NCBI GenBank assembly: GCA_964574325.1
Contig: CAZNMY010000009.1
Coordinates: forward strand, 31,595 to 95,594
Reading direction: 5' to 3'
From: CAMDPA01 sp964574325
Lineage (GTDB): Bacteria; Pseudomonadota; Alphaproteobacteria; Rhizobiales; Hyphomicrobiaceae
Length of the DNA stretch: 64,000 nucleotides
Shown here: one piece after another, positions 1 through 9,071 of the stretch
Numbering within the stretch: position 1 is the first letter of the stretch
Layout of the letters: each line of letters opens with the position of its first letter
The notes under the pieces: generated by a model
The model's database searches: none
The model's input: the letters and a program-made list of their open reading frames with translations, nothing else
Told to the model about the DNA's origin: nothing
Made by a program: the position numbers and the translations under genes

Positions 1-2
1 CG

Positions 3-1046
3 ATCGACGGCGCCGACACGCTGGCAACCGCCGTCACCGACAGCTTCCGTCTGGTGGTGCCGCAAGTCGTTCTCGGCACCGGCGCTGCGGAGACGCTCAA
101 CGGCGGTTCCGGCACACAGCTCATCTATGGCTTGGCCTTGAACGACACACTGAATGGTGGCGCGGGCGATGACTACCTGGACGGTGGAACCGGCGCCGAC
201 TCCATGGTTGGCGGAACGGAGAACGACACTTACGTCGTCGACAATGCGGGCGATATCGTCGTCGAACTCGCATCCCAGGGCACAGATACGATCACAACGA
301 CGCGCACGACCTTGAGCCTTGCCGCGATCGCCAATGTCGAAAACCTGACCTATACCGGCGCTGGCAACTTCACCGGCACGGGCAACACGCTGGCCAACAC
401 CCTTACCGGTGGTGCAGGCAACGACACACTGAGCGGTGGCGCGGGCGATGACCGCTTGGACGGTAGAGCCGGTGCCGACTCCATGGTTGGCGGAACGGAG
501 AACGACACCTACGTGGTCGACAATGTGGGCGATATCGTCGTCGAACTCGCATCCCAGGGTACGGATACGATAGAGACGACGCTCGCCAGCTATAGCCTCG
601 CCGCGATCGCCAATGTCGAGAACCTGACTTTCACCGGCTCGGGCAACTTCACCGGCACGGGCAACACGCTCGCCAACATTCTCGTGGGTGGTGCAGGCAA
701 CGATACGCTGAGGGGAGGGGCGGGCAGCGACACGCTGACAGGAGGTTCCGGAGCCGACACGTATGCCTGGAGTTCGGGTGAGTTGGGAACGGGCGTCGAC
801 GCAATCGTCGGCTTCACGGCCGGAGGCGCGGGCGACAAGCTCGATATCGCGGCCTTGCTCAGCGGCTACACCGCCGGCGTATCGGCGATCTCGGATTTCG
901 TCCGCGTCACCAACGCGGGCGCCGACACCACGGTCGAAGTCGATCCGAACGGCGGCGCGGACAGCTTCCAGACGCTGGCGACCTTGCAGGGCGTCAATGG
1001 GCTGAACGTCAACACGCTGTTGGCGAACGGCAATCTGATCGTGTGA
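3..1046 (+). CDS. RTX-type calcium-binding exoprotein, C-terminal part (5' end outside window)
   Basis: The frame is open to the left edge, so only the last 347 residues are present. The protein shows glycine/aspartate-rich nonapeptides of the GGxGxDxLx type, such as GGAGDDYLDGG and GGAGNDTL. These are the Ca2+-binding beta-roll repeats of hemolysin-type (RTX) proteins, which are exported by type I secretion and fold outside the cell on binding calcium. The repeats sit in a larger 93-residue tandem unit. The final ~100 residues after the last repeat resemble the C-terminal region where RTX secretion signals lie (SGADTYAWSSGELGTG, then an aliphatic end). The three genes immediately downstream encode a complete type I exporter, so this is probably its substrate. 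The activity of the missing N-terminal part is unknown. Confidence 0.85.
   Translation: MDGADTLATAVTDSFRLVVPQVVLGTGAAETLNGGSGTQLIYGLALNDTLNGGAGDDYLDGGTGADSMVGGTENDTYVVDNAGDIVVELASQGTDTITTTRTTLSLAAIANVENLTYTGAGNFTGTGNTLANTLTGGAGNDTLSGGAGDDRLDGRAGADSMVGGTENDTYVVDNVGDIVVELASQGTDTIETTLASYSLAAIANVENLTFTGSGNFTGTGNTLANILVGGAGNDTLRGGAGSDTLTGGSGADTYAWSSGELGTGVDAIVGFTAGGAGDKLDIAALLSGYTAGVSAISDFVRVTNAGADTTVEVDPNGGADSFQTLATLQGVNGLNVNTLLANGNLIV
144..722 (+). repeat. 279-bp tandem repeat inside the RTX gene
   Basis: The segment starting GACACACTGA at 144 recurs at 423 and, diverged, at 702 (GATACGCTGA), an exact period of 279 bases (93 residues). Two full copies and the start of a third are visible. The best conserved stretch encodes GADSMVGGTENDTYVVDN in both full copies. 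Near-identity at the DNA level points to recent duplication or gene conversion, and the copy number may extend or vary to the left of the window. Confidence 0.9.
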
Positions 1047-1447
1047 GCACGATGCTATTGCCATCGGGCGGGACGATCCGGACGATCATCCCGCCATCTG
1101 CAGAAGCGAATCGCTGTGGCGGAAGAGAACCCCTAGATGAGGCCTGTCTGGGCCTGTTCATTGCGCGGAACGTCCGCTCATTTGGTGCGCACACGAAGAA
1201 ACAGTTAGTCAGCCAATCAGAATAAACAACCATGGATTGTGGAGTGTCGGCTGTGCCGGGTGAAACCGCAGGGGACGCACAATCTTAAATTGAATTTCTG
1301 ACGTGCAAAAATTCGGAGAGGAAAACTCGATCCCGATGGCATTCGGATGTTGCCTATCGGTCATTGGTCTTTGTGCCGCGAATCACTTACCGACGGGTAA
1401 CTAAATGTCGAATGAGTTGTGCTTGGCGTCTCAGAGAACTGCGCTCC
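1047..1447. other. Non-coding gap between the RTX gene and the secretion genes
   Basis: These 401 bases hold no convincing gene; the short open frames have no recognisable features. The stretch around 1285-1320 is AT-richer than its surroundings (TCTTAAATTGAATTT) and could contain the promoter of the export genes, but no clear -35/-10 pair or terminator hairpin could be assigned. Confidence 0.4.
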
Positions 1448-2908
1448 ATGCACAACCATGCATTCACCCGATCGACTGCGATGCGTGTCGGCTCGGCGGC
1501 AGCCGCGATTCTTGCGGGCATCAACCTCTGCGCCTCTCCAGCGGCGTCTGAAACGCTTCAGGACGTGGTCCAGCGGGCGCTGGCGACCAATCCCGAGCTC
1601 GGCGCGATCCGCTTCAATCGGCGCGCGATCGATCACGAATTGACCGCCGCGCGGGGGCTCGAGCTTCCGACCATCGATGTGCGCGCCGAGACGGGACGCG
1701 TGAAGGACTACAATCGCTCGCCCACCGGCGTCACGACGGGCGGTGAACGCCACTGGAGCCGGGAGAACCAGATCGTCGCGTCGCAGCGACTGTTCGACGG
1801 CTTCGAGGCGCGGCATGAAATCGCCCGGCAGAAGAATCGCGTCGAGAGCGCCCGTTGGCGCGTGATGGACACGGCGAACTCGATCGCGCTGCGAGCCGTG
1901 CAGGCGTATCTGGAGCTTGGTCGTGCACATTCGGTGCTGGCGACCGCGCGCGGCAATCTGAGTTCTCATCGGGCGCTGCTGTCGCGTGTGTCCGGCAGAG
2001 TCGCCGGTGGTCGCGGTTCCTCATCGGACGAAAGCGAGGCACAGGCGCGCACTGCTCAGGCGGCGGCGCTCGTTGCCGAAGCCGAAGGGCGCTTGCGCGA
2101 TGCCGATGCGCTGTTCCGCTCGGTCGTCGGTCGTGCTCCGGGGAAACTGTCGGCGGCGTCACTGCCGTCGGTGGCGCGTCCGGCGAGCGTGGAGGCGGCT
2201 GTCGCCGAGGCGATCGAGTTCGCGCCGTCGGTGTTGGCCACTCAGCATGATGCGACCGCGGCTCAGGCGGCGGTCGGAGGCGCGTATTCCCGCTTTCTGC
2301 CGCGCGTCAATCTCGAGCTCTCGGCCCATCGCGGCTTCGCCGTCAGCAACGATGGCGATCGCGAGGTCGACTCGCGCGCCATGCTCGTCGTGCGCTGGAA
2401 TCTCCTCAACGGCGGCATCGACAAGGCCCGCATCTGGGAGGCGACGGCGCGCTCGCTGGAGGCCAGGGAAATATCGGCCAACACACGGCGGATCATCGAA
2501 CGCGAAACGCGCGTGTCCTGGAACGCGATCGTGACGGCGAACTCCCGGGTTCCTCTGCTCCGCCGCCAAGTCCAGCAGACCCGGTCCACGCGCTCCGCCT
2601 ACAATCAGCAATTCGATGCGGGTTCGCGCCGGCTGCTCGATCTGCTGAACGTGCAATCGGAGCTGTTCGTCGCCGAGGCTTCGTTGCGCACCGAGGAGTT
2701 CATCCGCGTCTACAACAGCTATCGGCTGTTGGCCGCCATGGGGCGTCTCGTTCCGGCATTGGGCCTGGAGCCGCCGCCGGAAGCAGTCGTCGGACACGCA
2801 CCGACTTTGATCGACGGCTGGCGCGACGGCCTTCGATCGCCGAGCGGCAATCTCGGCTACCACATGTACAGCCGGACGCGAGCCGACGAGGCGCCCGTCG
2901 AGAAGTAG
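1448..2908 (+). CDS. TolC-family outer membrane protein of type I secretion
   Basis: Predicted outer-membrane exit duct of the type I exporter encoded with the next two genes. The frame can start at 1364, but ATG 1448 gives a short basic N-terminus and a hydrophobic signal segment (AAAAILAGINLCASPAAS) followed by the mature start ETLQDVVQRALATNPEL. That last stretch is typical of the first helix of TolC/OEP proteins. The product is 486 residues, normal for the family. Long amphipathic helices with internal duplication are visible (for example VRAYLELGRAHSVLATARGN and the RSAYNQQFDAGSRRLLDLLN region). The stop is 42 bases before the ABC transporter gene. The start is uncertain: ATG 1481 would also leave a signal peptide. 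Confidence 0.85.
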   Translation: MHNHAFTRSTAMRVGSAAAAILAGINLCASPAASETLQDVVQRALATNPELGAIRFNRRAIDHELTAARGLELPTIDVRAETGRVKDYNRSPTGVTTGGERHWSRENQIVASQRLFDGFEARHEIARQKNRVESARWRVMDTANSIALRAVQAYLELGRAHSVLATARGNLSSHRALLSRVSGRVAGGRGSSSDESEAQARTAQAAALVAEAEGRLRDADALFRSVVGRAPGKLSAASLPSVARPASVEAAVAEAIEFAPSVLATQHDATAAQAAVGGAYSRFLPRVNLELSAHRGFAVSNDGDREVDSRAMLVVRWNLLNGGIDKARIWEATARSLEAREISANTRRIIERETRVSWNAIVTANSRVPLLRRQVQQTRSTRSAYNQQFDAGSRRLLDLLNVQSELFVAEASLRTEEFIRVYNSYRLLAAMGRLVPALGLEPPPEAVVGHAPTLIDGWRDGLRSPSGNLGYHMYSRTRADEAPVEK

Positions 2909-2950
2909 GCGATCTTAGGCTCAGAAAGACCGGGAGATTGTGAGCGCATC

Positions 2951-5203
2951 ATGAGCGGAGCAACACAACTGCTGCAACGCCTCGAGCGGGCGGTGCGGTC
3001 GTTCGGGCCCGCTGTATCCAAGTCCCGAGATGCCGGCGAAGACGCCCGGGATCTGCTGGCGCTCGCGCTGTGCGACGTTGCCCGCCACTACGGCACGCCG
3101 GCCGCACCCATTTCACTGGTCTCCGGCCTGCCGCTCGTAGGGGGCCGCTTGCCTCTCGAGCATGTCGAAGCGGCCGCCCGGCGCGCGGGCCTCGCAGCCG
3201 AAATCGCAGATGCCGATCCCGCCGGCCTCACCGACGTGGAACTGCCCTCTTTCGTGATGACGCGCGACGGCGGCATCGACGTGGTCTGGTCGATCGAGCG
3301 CGACGCGGAAGGAAAGCCGGCGAAATTCTTGTCGAGCGAGCCCGGATTGGCCAGGGCGCGTGTCGCGATACCCGCCGCCGAGCTGGCAGCCGAGGCCACG
3401 GGCCGTATCGTCCGGCTGCGTCCCCTCGGCGAGCAGGATCTACGTGTCACGGGCATGCTGCAGAGTGCGCAAACGTCGTGGTTCCTGCCGGCTTTCGCTT
3501 CGAGCAATCGCATCTATGGTGAAGCGATCGCGGCGACGATCGCGATCAACGTGCTGGCGCTCGCCATGCCGCTGTTCACGATGAACGTCTACGATCGCGT
3601 ACTGCCGAACGCGGCCGTCGAGACGATGTGGTCGCTCGCGATCGGCGTGCTGCTCGCCACCTTGTTCGACTTCGCCATCAAGGCGTTGCGCGGCAGGTTC
3701 GTCGATACCGCGGGGCGGCGCGCCGATGTCGTGCTGTCGAACCTCATCTACAGCCGTCTGGTCGGCGCGAGGCAGGAGGGCGTCACGGCGTCCGCAGGCG
3801 TCCGCGCCAATACCCTGCGCGAACTCGATACCCTGCGCGAGTTCTTCAACTCGGCGACCTTGACCGCCTTCGGCGATCTGCCGTTCCTCCTGTTGTTCCT
3901 GGCGATGATCTGGTTCGTGGCCGGCGCGCTCGTCCTCATCCCGCTCGCGGCGATCCCCATCGTGCTCGCGATCGGTTGGATCACGCAGCGTGCGATCGGC
4001 AAGCTGATGGAAGCGTCCGTTCGACAGTCAGCCGTGAAGAACGCGGTCGTCGTCGAGACCATGGTCGGTCTCGACAGCATCAAGGCGGCGGGTGCGGAAA
4101 GCTGGGCTGCCTCGCTGTGGGAGAAGGCGACGGCCGACAGCATCCGCACCGGCAACGATCTGAAGCACTACACCAACATGGGCGTCTTCACCGTGCAGGC
4201 GGTGCAGACGGCTACGCAGGTGCTGATGGTCATCGTCGGCTTCTACATGGCGGCGGCCGGCGCGCTGACGACCGGCGGACTTATCGCGGCGACGATGCTG
4301 GCCGGCCGCGCGATGCAACCGCTGACCCAGATCGCGGCGCTCGTGGCGAGGCTGCATCAGACACGATTGTCCTACCGCCTGCTGAGCGAGATCGTGTCCG
4401 CGCCGCAGGAACGGCCCGACGACGCGGTTTTCGTTGCAAAAACGAAGTTCTCGGGCTCGGTCGCTTTCGAGGGCGTATCGTTCCGCTACGAAAAGGAAGC
4501 CCCGCCCGTTCTCGACGACGTCTCGTTTTCGATCGCGCCGGGCGAGCGTGTCGGCCTCGTCGGCGGCATCGGCACGGGCAAGTCCACGATGCTGAAGCTC
4601 GTCCACGCCTTGCAGCGTCCGAGCAGCGGACGCGTGTTGATCGACGACATTCCCGCAACCCAGCTCGATCCAGCGGTGCTGCGCGCGAATGTCGGTCTGG
4701 CGTTGCAGCAGGCAGAGCTGTTTCACGGCACCATCCGCTCCAACATCACGCTCGCCGATCCGTCGGTAGACGACGATGCGTTGGTCGAGGCCGCGCGAGT
4801 ATCGGGTGCACTCGATTGGATCATCCGTCAGCCCAAGGGCCTCGAGACCGTCGTGCGCGAACGCGGCATCGGCCTTTCGGGCGGGCAGCGCCAGACGATC
4901 GTCCTTGCCCGCGCACTGCTGCGAAAGCCACGCATCCTGCTGCTCGACGAGCCGACGAGTGATCTCGATCCGCGCACCGAGCAGCTTGTCGTCGAACGCT
5001 TGAAGCCATGGCTCGAAGCCCGCACGTGCCTGATCGTGACGCACCGGCCCGCGATGCTGGCGCTGGTCGATCGCCTCATCGTGATGGATGGCGGACGCAA
5101 GCGGCTCGATGGCCCCAAGGCGACGGTCATGGCCGCGCTCGCCGCGTCGGCCAATGCACCAGCGGCCGGCACGGTGTCGAAGCCCGGGGAAAAATCGGCA
5201 TGA
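2951..5203 (+). CDS. Type I secretion ABC transporter, permease-ATPase (LapB/LssB type)
   Basis: Inner-membrane engine that energises export of the RTX protein. The 750-residue chain has three parts. The first ~150 residues resemble the peptidase-C39-like domain of RTX exporters but show no catalytic cysteine box. A six-helix exporter membrane domain spans about 185-470. The ATPase domain spans about 500-730, with Walker A GGIGTGKST near 538-546, the signature LSGGQRQ, and Walker B ILLLDEPTSDLD. The degenerate C39-like domain is typical of transporters whose substrates keep a C-terminal uncleaved signal, which fits the RTX neighbour. The stop overlaps the start of the adaptor gene by 4 bases (ATGA), so the two are translationally coupled. 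Confidence 0.93.
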   Translation: MSGATQLLQRLERAVRSFGPAVSKSRDAGEDARDLLALALCDVARHYGTPAAPISLVSGLPLVGGRLPLEHVEAAARRAGLAAEIADADPAGLTDVELPSFVMTRDGGIDVVWSIERDAEGKPAKFLSSEPGLARARVAIPAAELAAEATGRIVRLRPLGEQDLRVTGMLQSAQTSWFLPAFASSNRIYGEAIAATIAINVLALAMPLFTMNVYDRVLPNAAVETMWSLAIGVLLATLFDFAIKALRGRFVDTAGRRADVVLSNLIYSRLVGARQEGVTASAGVRANTLRELDTLREFFNSATLTAFGDLPFLLLFLAMIWFVAGALVLIPLAAIPIVLAIGWITQRAIGKLMEASVRQSAVKNAVVVETMVGLDSIKAAGAESWAASLWEKATADSIRTGNDLKHYTNMGVFTVQAVQTATQVLMVIVGFYMAAAGALTTGGLIAATMLAGRAMQPLTQIAALVARLHQTRLSYRLLSEIVSAPQERPDDAVFVAKTKFSGSVAFEGVSFRYEKEAPPVLDDVSFSIAPGERVGLVGGIGTGKSTMLKLVHALQRPSSGRVLIDDIPATQLDPAVLRANVGLALQQAELFHGTIRSNITLADPSVDDDALVEAARVSGALDWIIRQPKGLETVVRERGIGLSGGQRQTIVLARALLRKPRILLLDEPTSDLDPRTEQLVVERLKPWLEARTCLIVTHRPAMLALVDRLIVMDGGRKRLDGPKATVMAALAASANAPAAGTVSKPGEKSA

Positions 5204-6627
5204 CCGCAAAGCCCTCAACTGATCCGCCGACTGCGGCAGACGCGGCGAAAGCGCCGTCGGCGAATGCCGTTCCAACGCAAGCGTCGACTGCGCAAGCAGC
5301 GAAGCCCGCGCCTGAAAAGTCGCGATCCACCGGTGTTCCAACCGCGATCAGCGCCGATCTCCTCGCCATGCCCTCGCGCGGTGCGAGCCTGTTGTTGATG
5401 ACGATGGTCGCGCTCGTCGCCGTGTTCATTCTCTGGGCGATCCTCGCGTCGGTGCAGGAGGTGACGACCGGACGCGGCCGCGTCACTCCGGCGAGCAAGA
5501 TCCAGGTCGTCCAGAATCTCGAAGGCGGCATCGTGCGCGAGGTTCTCGTGCGGGAAGGCGCGTTCGTGCGAGAAGGCGACGTGCTCCTCCGCATCGATCC
5601 GACGCAAGCCGGCTCGTCGCTCGGCGAGGCGCGCGAAAAGATGCTGGGCCTCGGCGCGCTGATCGCCCGTCTCGAAGCCGAGGTAGAGGGCCGGCCGCTG
5701 TCGTTTCCAGCCGAGCTCGCCCAGGGCCGTCCCGATCTCGTGACGCATCAGCGCGAGCACTACGAGGCGCGGCGCAAGGAGATCGAGGCGGCGGTGGCGG
5801 CCTTGGACCTGCAGGAAGTGCAGCGCTCGCAGGAGATCAAGGAAGCGCAATCGCGGATCGAAACCTTGCAGCGTTCCTTGCAGATCACGGGCGAAGAGCT
5901 GGAGATGATCCAGCGCCTGGAGCGCACGCGCTCCGCGTCGCGATCCGAGTTGCTCGTCGTCGAAGGAAAGTACAACGACATCCGCGGCTCGCTCGAAGCG
6001 ACGAAACTCGCCCTTCCGCGCTTGGAAGCAGCCAGGAGCGAGATCGGACGGCGGCGAACCGAGCGCGTCGAGGCATTCCGGGGCGAGGCGCTGCAGCGGC
6101 TCTCCAGCGCGCGCGTGGAACATTCCGCATTGCAGGAAATGAGCCGCGGCAGCGAAGACAAGGTCGCCCGCACCACCGTCCGCGCGCCCACCGACGGCAT
6201 CGTCAAGACGGTGAACGTGACGACGCCCGGTCAGGTGGTTGCGCCGGGACACAGCCTGGTCGAGATCGTGCCCGTGAACGATACGCTCCTGGTCGAGGCT
6301 CAGGTCCGGCCGCAGGACATCGCATTCCTCCGTCCCGGCCAGGATGCGCTGGTGAAGATCACCGCATACGACTTCTCGATCTACGGGGGCCTCGCTGCCA
6401 AACTCGAGCACATCGGCGCCGACAGCATCAGCACGGACAAGGGCGAGACCTACTATCTGATCCGCGTGCGCACCGACAAGGCGCAACTCACGCACGGCGC
6501 CGGCACCTTGCCGATCATTCCCGGTATGGTCGCCGAGGTCGACGTGATCACCGGCTCCAAGACCGTGATGGGATATCTCACGAAGCCGCTCGTCCGCATG
6601 CGACAGACGGCGCTCAGGGAACGGTGA
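5200..6627 (+). CDS. HlyD-family membrane fusion protein of type I secretion (LapC-like)
   Basis: Periplasmic adaptor joining the ABC transporter to the TolC-like duct. ATG 5200 overlaps the preceding stop and gives 475 residues; a frame extension upstream lies inside the transporter gene and is not credible. Residues 1-60 are an alanine/proline-rich cytoplasmic tail. One membrane helix lies at about 62-84 (LLLMTMVALVAVFILWAIL). A lipoyl/biotinyl-like half follows (IVREVLVREGAFVREGDVLL), then a long coiled coil (about 130-300). The second lipoyl half contains APTDGIVKTVNV, and the C-terminal beta-barrel ends in PLVRMRQTALRER. Together with the two upstream genes it makes a full type I secretion operon. 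Confidence 0.92.
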   Translation: MTAKPSTDPPTAADAAKAPSANAVPTQASTAQAAKPAPEKSRSTGVPTAISADLLAMPSRGASLLLMTMVALVAVFILWAILASVQEVTTGRGRVTPASKIQVVQNLEGGIVREVLVREGAFVREGDVLLRIDPTQAGSSLGEAREKMLGLGALIARLEAEVEGRPLSFPAELAQGRPDLVTHQREHYEARRKEIEAAVAALDLQEVQRSQEIKEAQSRIETLQRSLQITGEELEMIQRLERTRSASRSELLVVEGKYNDIRGSLEATKLALPRLEAARSEIGRRRTERVEAFRGEALQRLSSARVEHSALQEMSRGSEDKVARTTVRAPTDGIVKTVNVTTPGQVVAPGHSLVEIVPVNDTLLVEAQVRPQDIAFLRPGQDALVKITAYDFSIYGGLAAKLEHIGADSISTDKGETYYLIRVRTDKAQLTHGAGTLPIIPGMVAEVDVITGSKTVMGYLTKPLVRMRQTALRER

Positions 6628-6693
6628 GGCGGTAGGTTCGTAGGGCGGGCAAGCCATTTGCGCAGTCCGCCGACCTCAGCCTTATGCAAGCAC

Positions 6694-7401
6694 TCACGCG
6701 ACGGTGAACTCTCTCTTGAAGAACGCCAAGGTCTTCTGCCACGCGTCGTCGGCCGACGGCTGATGATAGCGGGTGGGCTCCGTGTGGTCCTGGAAGGCAT
6801 GCCCCGCGCTGGCGTAACGATTGAACGCCGCAGGGATTCCGTGGCGCTTCATCTCCGCTTCGATCTTGTTCACGTCCTCGGGCGAAGGGCCCGTGTCGAG
6901 ATCGCCGAAGAACCCGGCCACCGGCCCCTTGATGTTTCGGATCATGTCGAACGGCGAAGGTAGCACGTCGCCCCAAGACGCCATCGTCCGTCCGCCGTAG
7001 TACATCGCGAGCGCCCGGAACCTCGCGATGCCACCCGCCCCGAGCAGAGCCGTTCGCCCGCCGAGGCAATGCCCGAGAATGCCGAGTCGCTCGGGATCTG
7101 CATTGGCGGATGACACTGCATGGTCGATAGCGGCATTGATGTCGTCGAGCATCAACTGATCGCGCAGCGTGGCGCGCCGCTCGTTGCGATCATCGCTCCA
7201 CGGGTGATGGTGGAAGATGTCGGGCGCAACGGCGACGAAGCCTTCGGCGGCGAGGCGGTCGCAGCGATCCGCCGTGAAAGCGTCGAGCCCGCCGATATGA
7301 CACATCACCATGATGCCGGGATGCGGTCCTGCACCGGCCGGCGTTGCCACCAGCATCCGCATCGGGTTTCCGTTGACAGTCACCACATCGGTGCGCGGCA
7401 T
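6694..7401 (-). CDS. Dienelactone hydrolase family protein
   Basis: 235-residue alpha/beta hydrolase of the dienelactone hydrolase family, which usually opens lactones or esters in aromatic-compound breakdown. The nucleophile elbow is GHCLGG, carrying the family's cysteine nucleophile. A later aspartate (FGDLDTG) and histidine (SAGHAFQ) complete the Cys-Asp-His triad. Start 7401 is preceded by GGAG at a good distance. It lies 14 bases after the stop of the YghU-like gene on the same strand and is probably co-transcribed. The substrate cannot be deduced; nearby glutathione-transferase-fold enzymes suggest a detoxifying or catabolic role. Confidence 0.85.
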   Translation of the reverse strand: MPRTDVVTVNGNPMRMLVATPAGAGPHPGIMVMCHIGGLDAFTADRCDRLAAEGFVAVAPDIFHHHPWSDDRNERRATLRDQLMLDDINAAIDHAVSSANADPERLGILGHCLGGRTALLGAGGIARFRALAMYYGGRTMASWGDVLPSPFDMIRNIKGPVAGFFGDLDTGPSPEDVNKIEAEMKRHGIPAAFNRYASAGHAFQDHTEPTRYHQPSADDAWQKTLAFFKREFTVA

Positions 7402-7415
7402 GGCTCGATTCTCCT

Positions 7416-8294
7416 TCACTTCGCGATCTTGTCCTGCGTCTTCGTGTCGAAGTCGCTGGCGTCGTGGCGCTCGTGCAGTTGCTGCGCGGGATTGCCGACC
7501 GCACGATTGACCATCCGCCCGCGCTTGACGGTCGGCCGATCGCCGATCTGTTCGGTCCAGCGGATCACGTGGGAATACTCGCGCCCCTGCAGGAACTCGC
7601 CCGCGTCGTACTGCGTGCCTTGCGCGAGTGCGCCATACCAGGGCCAGATCGCCATGTCCGCGATCGAGTAGTCGTCTCCCGCCATGTATTGGTTGTCGGC
7701 GAGATGGCGATCGAGCACGTCGAGTTGACGTTTCGCCTCCAGCGCGAAGCGGTTGATCGCATATTCGATCTTGACCGGCGCGTAGTGGTAGAAGTGGCCG
7801 AACCCGCCGCCGATGTAGGGCGCGCTGCCCATCTGCCAGAACAGCCAGTTGATCGCTTCGGTGCGCTTGTCCGGATCGGCCGGCAGGAATGCGCCGAACT
7901 TCTCGGCGAGATAGAGCAGGATCGCACCGGACTCGAACACGCGGCGCGGCTTGGCTCCGCTGCGGTCCATCAGCGCCGGGATCTTCGAGTTCGGATTGAC
8001 GCCCACGAAGCCGCTGCCGAACTGGTCTCCCTTGCCGATGTCGATCAGCCACGCGTCGTACTCAGCTTGCCTGTGGCCCGCTGCGAGCAGCTCCTCGAGC
8101 ATGATCGTCACCTTCACGCCGTTGGGCGTGGCGCGCGAGTAGAGCTGCAGCGGATGCTTGCCGACAGGCAACTCCGCTTCGTGCGTCGGGCCGGCGGTCG
8201 GCCGGTTGATGCTGGCATATCGCCAACCACCCTCCCCGCCCGGTTGCTCCCATTTCCAGACCTTCGGTGGCGTATAGGCGCCGTCGCTGCTCAT
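7416..8294 (-). CDS. yghU: YghU-type glutathione transferase / disulfide-bond oxidoreductase
   Basis: 292 residues with the long N-terminal extension typical of the Nu-class YghU family (PPKVWKWEQPGGEGG, then INRPTAGPTHE). A thioredoxin-fold domain follows (LYSRATPNGVKVTIMLEEL, with NPNSKIPALMDR as the cis-proline segment), and then the helical GST domain (GGFGHFYHYAP, DDYSIADMAIWPW). Family members bind two glutathiones and reduce disulfides or organic peroxides in the cytoplasm. The gene lies 51 bases after the maleylacetoacetate-isomerase-like gene and 14 bases before the dienelactone hydrolase, which points to one transcript. The family match is strong; the physiological substrate is unknown. 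Confidence 0.88.
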   Translation of the reverse strand: MSSDGAYTPPKVWKWEQPGGEGGWRYASINRPTAGPTHEAELPVGKHPLQLYSRATPNGVKVTIMLEELLAAGHRQAEYDAWLIDIGKGDQFGSGFVGVNPNSKIPALMDRSGAKPRRVFESGAILLYLAEKFGAFLPADPDKRTEAINWLFWQMGSAPYIGGGFGHFYHYAPVKIEYAINRFALEAKRQLDVLDRHLADNQYMAGDDYSIADMAIWPWYGALAQGTQYDAGEFLQGREYSHVIRWTEQIGDRPTVKRGRMVNRAVGNPAQQLHERHDASDFDTKTQDKIAK

Positions 8295-8345
8295 CGCAGT
8301 GCTCTCCTGCTGACTGATCGGTTCGGGGACGAAGGGCTTCTCGAA

Positions 8346-8996
8346 TTAAGTTCGCGGTCCGTTGTCGCGAATGACCCACGGATGGTTGGCGCTGAATGCG
8401 GGTATCTGGTGACAGCGGTTGTTGATCTCGACGACGCGCGCGAATTGCTCGAACGGGGTCTCCGAATTCTGGCACCCCGCCACGTGACCGGCGAGGCAGA
8501 TGTCCGCCAGTCCCGGCGCATCGCCGAAGCAGAACCTGGACTGCACGTCGCGCTCCGCGAGCGTCTTCTCCATCGCCGCCAGCGCCAGCGTCTGCCAGTA
8601 GTTGTTCCATTGGGTCACGTCGGAGGGGCTCGCCTTGAATTGCTCGGCGAGACGCTTGCGGGCGCGCGGCACGACGAGTGAATGCGAGTCAGCGATGGCG
8701 ATCAGCGAAAACGCGCGGACTTTGGCGCGCTCGAACGGATCGGCCGGCAGCAGCGGCGGCTGCGGGTGGATGTCGTTGAGATACTCGATGATGGCGAGCG
8801 ATTGGGTGAGCACCCGCGGCCCGTCGATGAGGACAGGCACGGTGTGGTGCGGATTGTGCTGGGCGACGGGACCGGCGAATTGCTCGCCCTTCACCAGATC
8901 GATCAGGTGCTCGCGCCAGTCGAGCCCCTTCAGCGACATCGCGATCCTCACGCGATAGGCAGCTTGCGAACGCCAGTAGCCGTAGAGTTCGATCAT
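8346..8996 (-). CDS. Zeta-class glutathione transferase, maleylacetoacetate isomerase-like
   Basis: 216 residues from ATG 8996; the frame extends upstream without GST features. The N-terminus LYGYWRSQAAYRVRIAM aligns with the zeta-class motif (S/T)SCxxRVRIAL. Only the first serine of the Ser-Ser-Cys triplet is kept; the other two positions are Gln and Ala. The rest is typical: NPHHTVPVLIDG for glutathione backbone contact, LTQSLAIIEYL, and FGDAPGLADICL in the helical domain. Zeta enzymes isomerise maleylacetoacetate to fumarylacetoacetate in tyrosine breakdown or act on alpha-halo acids. No other tyrosine-degradation gene is near, and the altered triplet makes that activity less certain. Confidence 0.75.
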   Translation of the reverse strand: MIELYGYWRSQAAYRVRIAMSLKGLDWREHLIDLVKGEQFAGPVAQHNPHHTVPVLIDGPRVLTQSLAIIEYLNDIHPQPPLLPADPFERAKVRAFSLIAIADSHSLVVPRARKRLAEQFKASPSDVTQWNNYWQTLALAAMEKTLAERDVQSRFCFGDAPGLADICLAGHVAGCQNSETPFEQFARVVEINNRCHQIPAFSANHPWVIRDNGPRT

Positions 8997-9071
8997 GAGC
9001 TTGTCCTTGCAACCATCGATCGGACGATGCTGCACCAGAACACATGGCCCGAGCAACTGGATCGGCGAATA

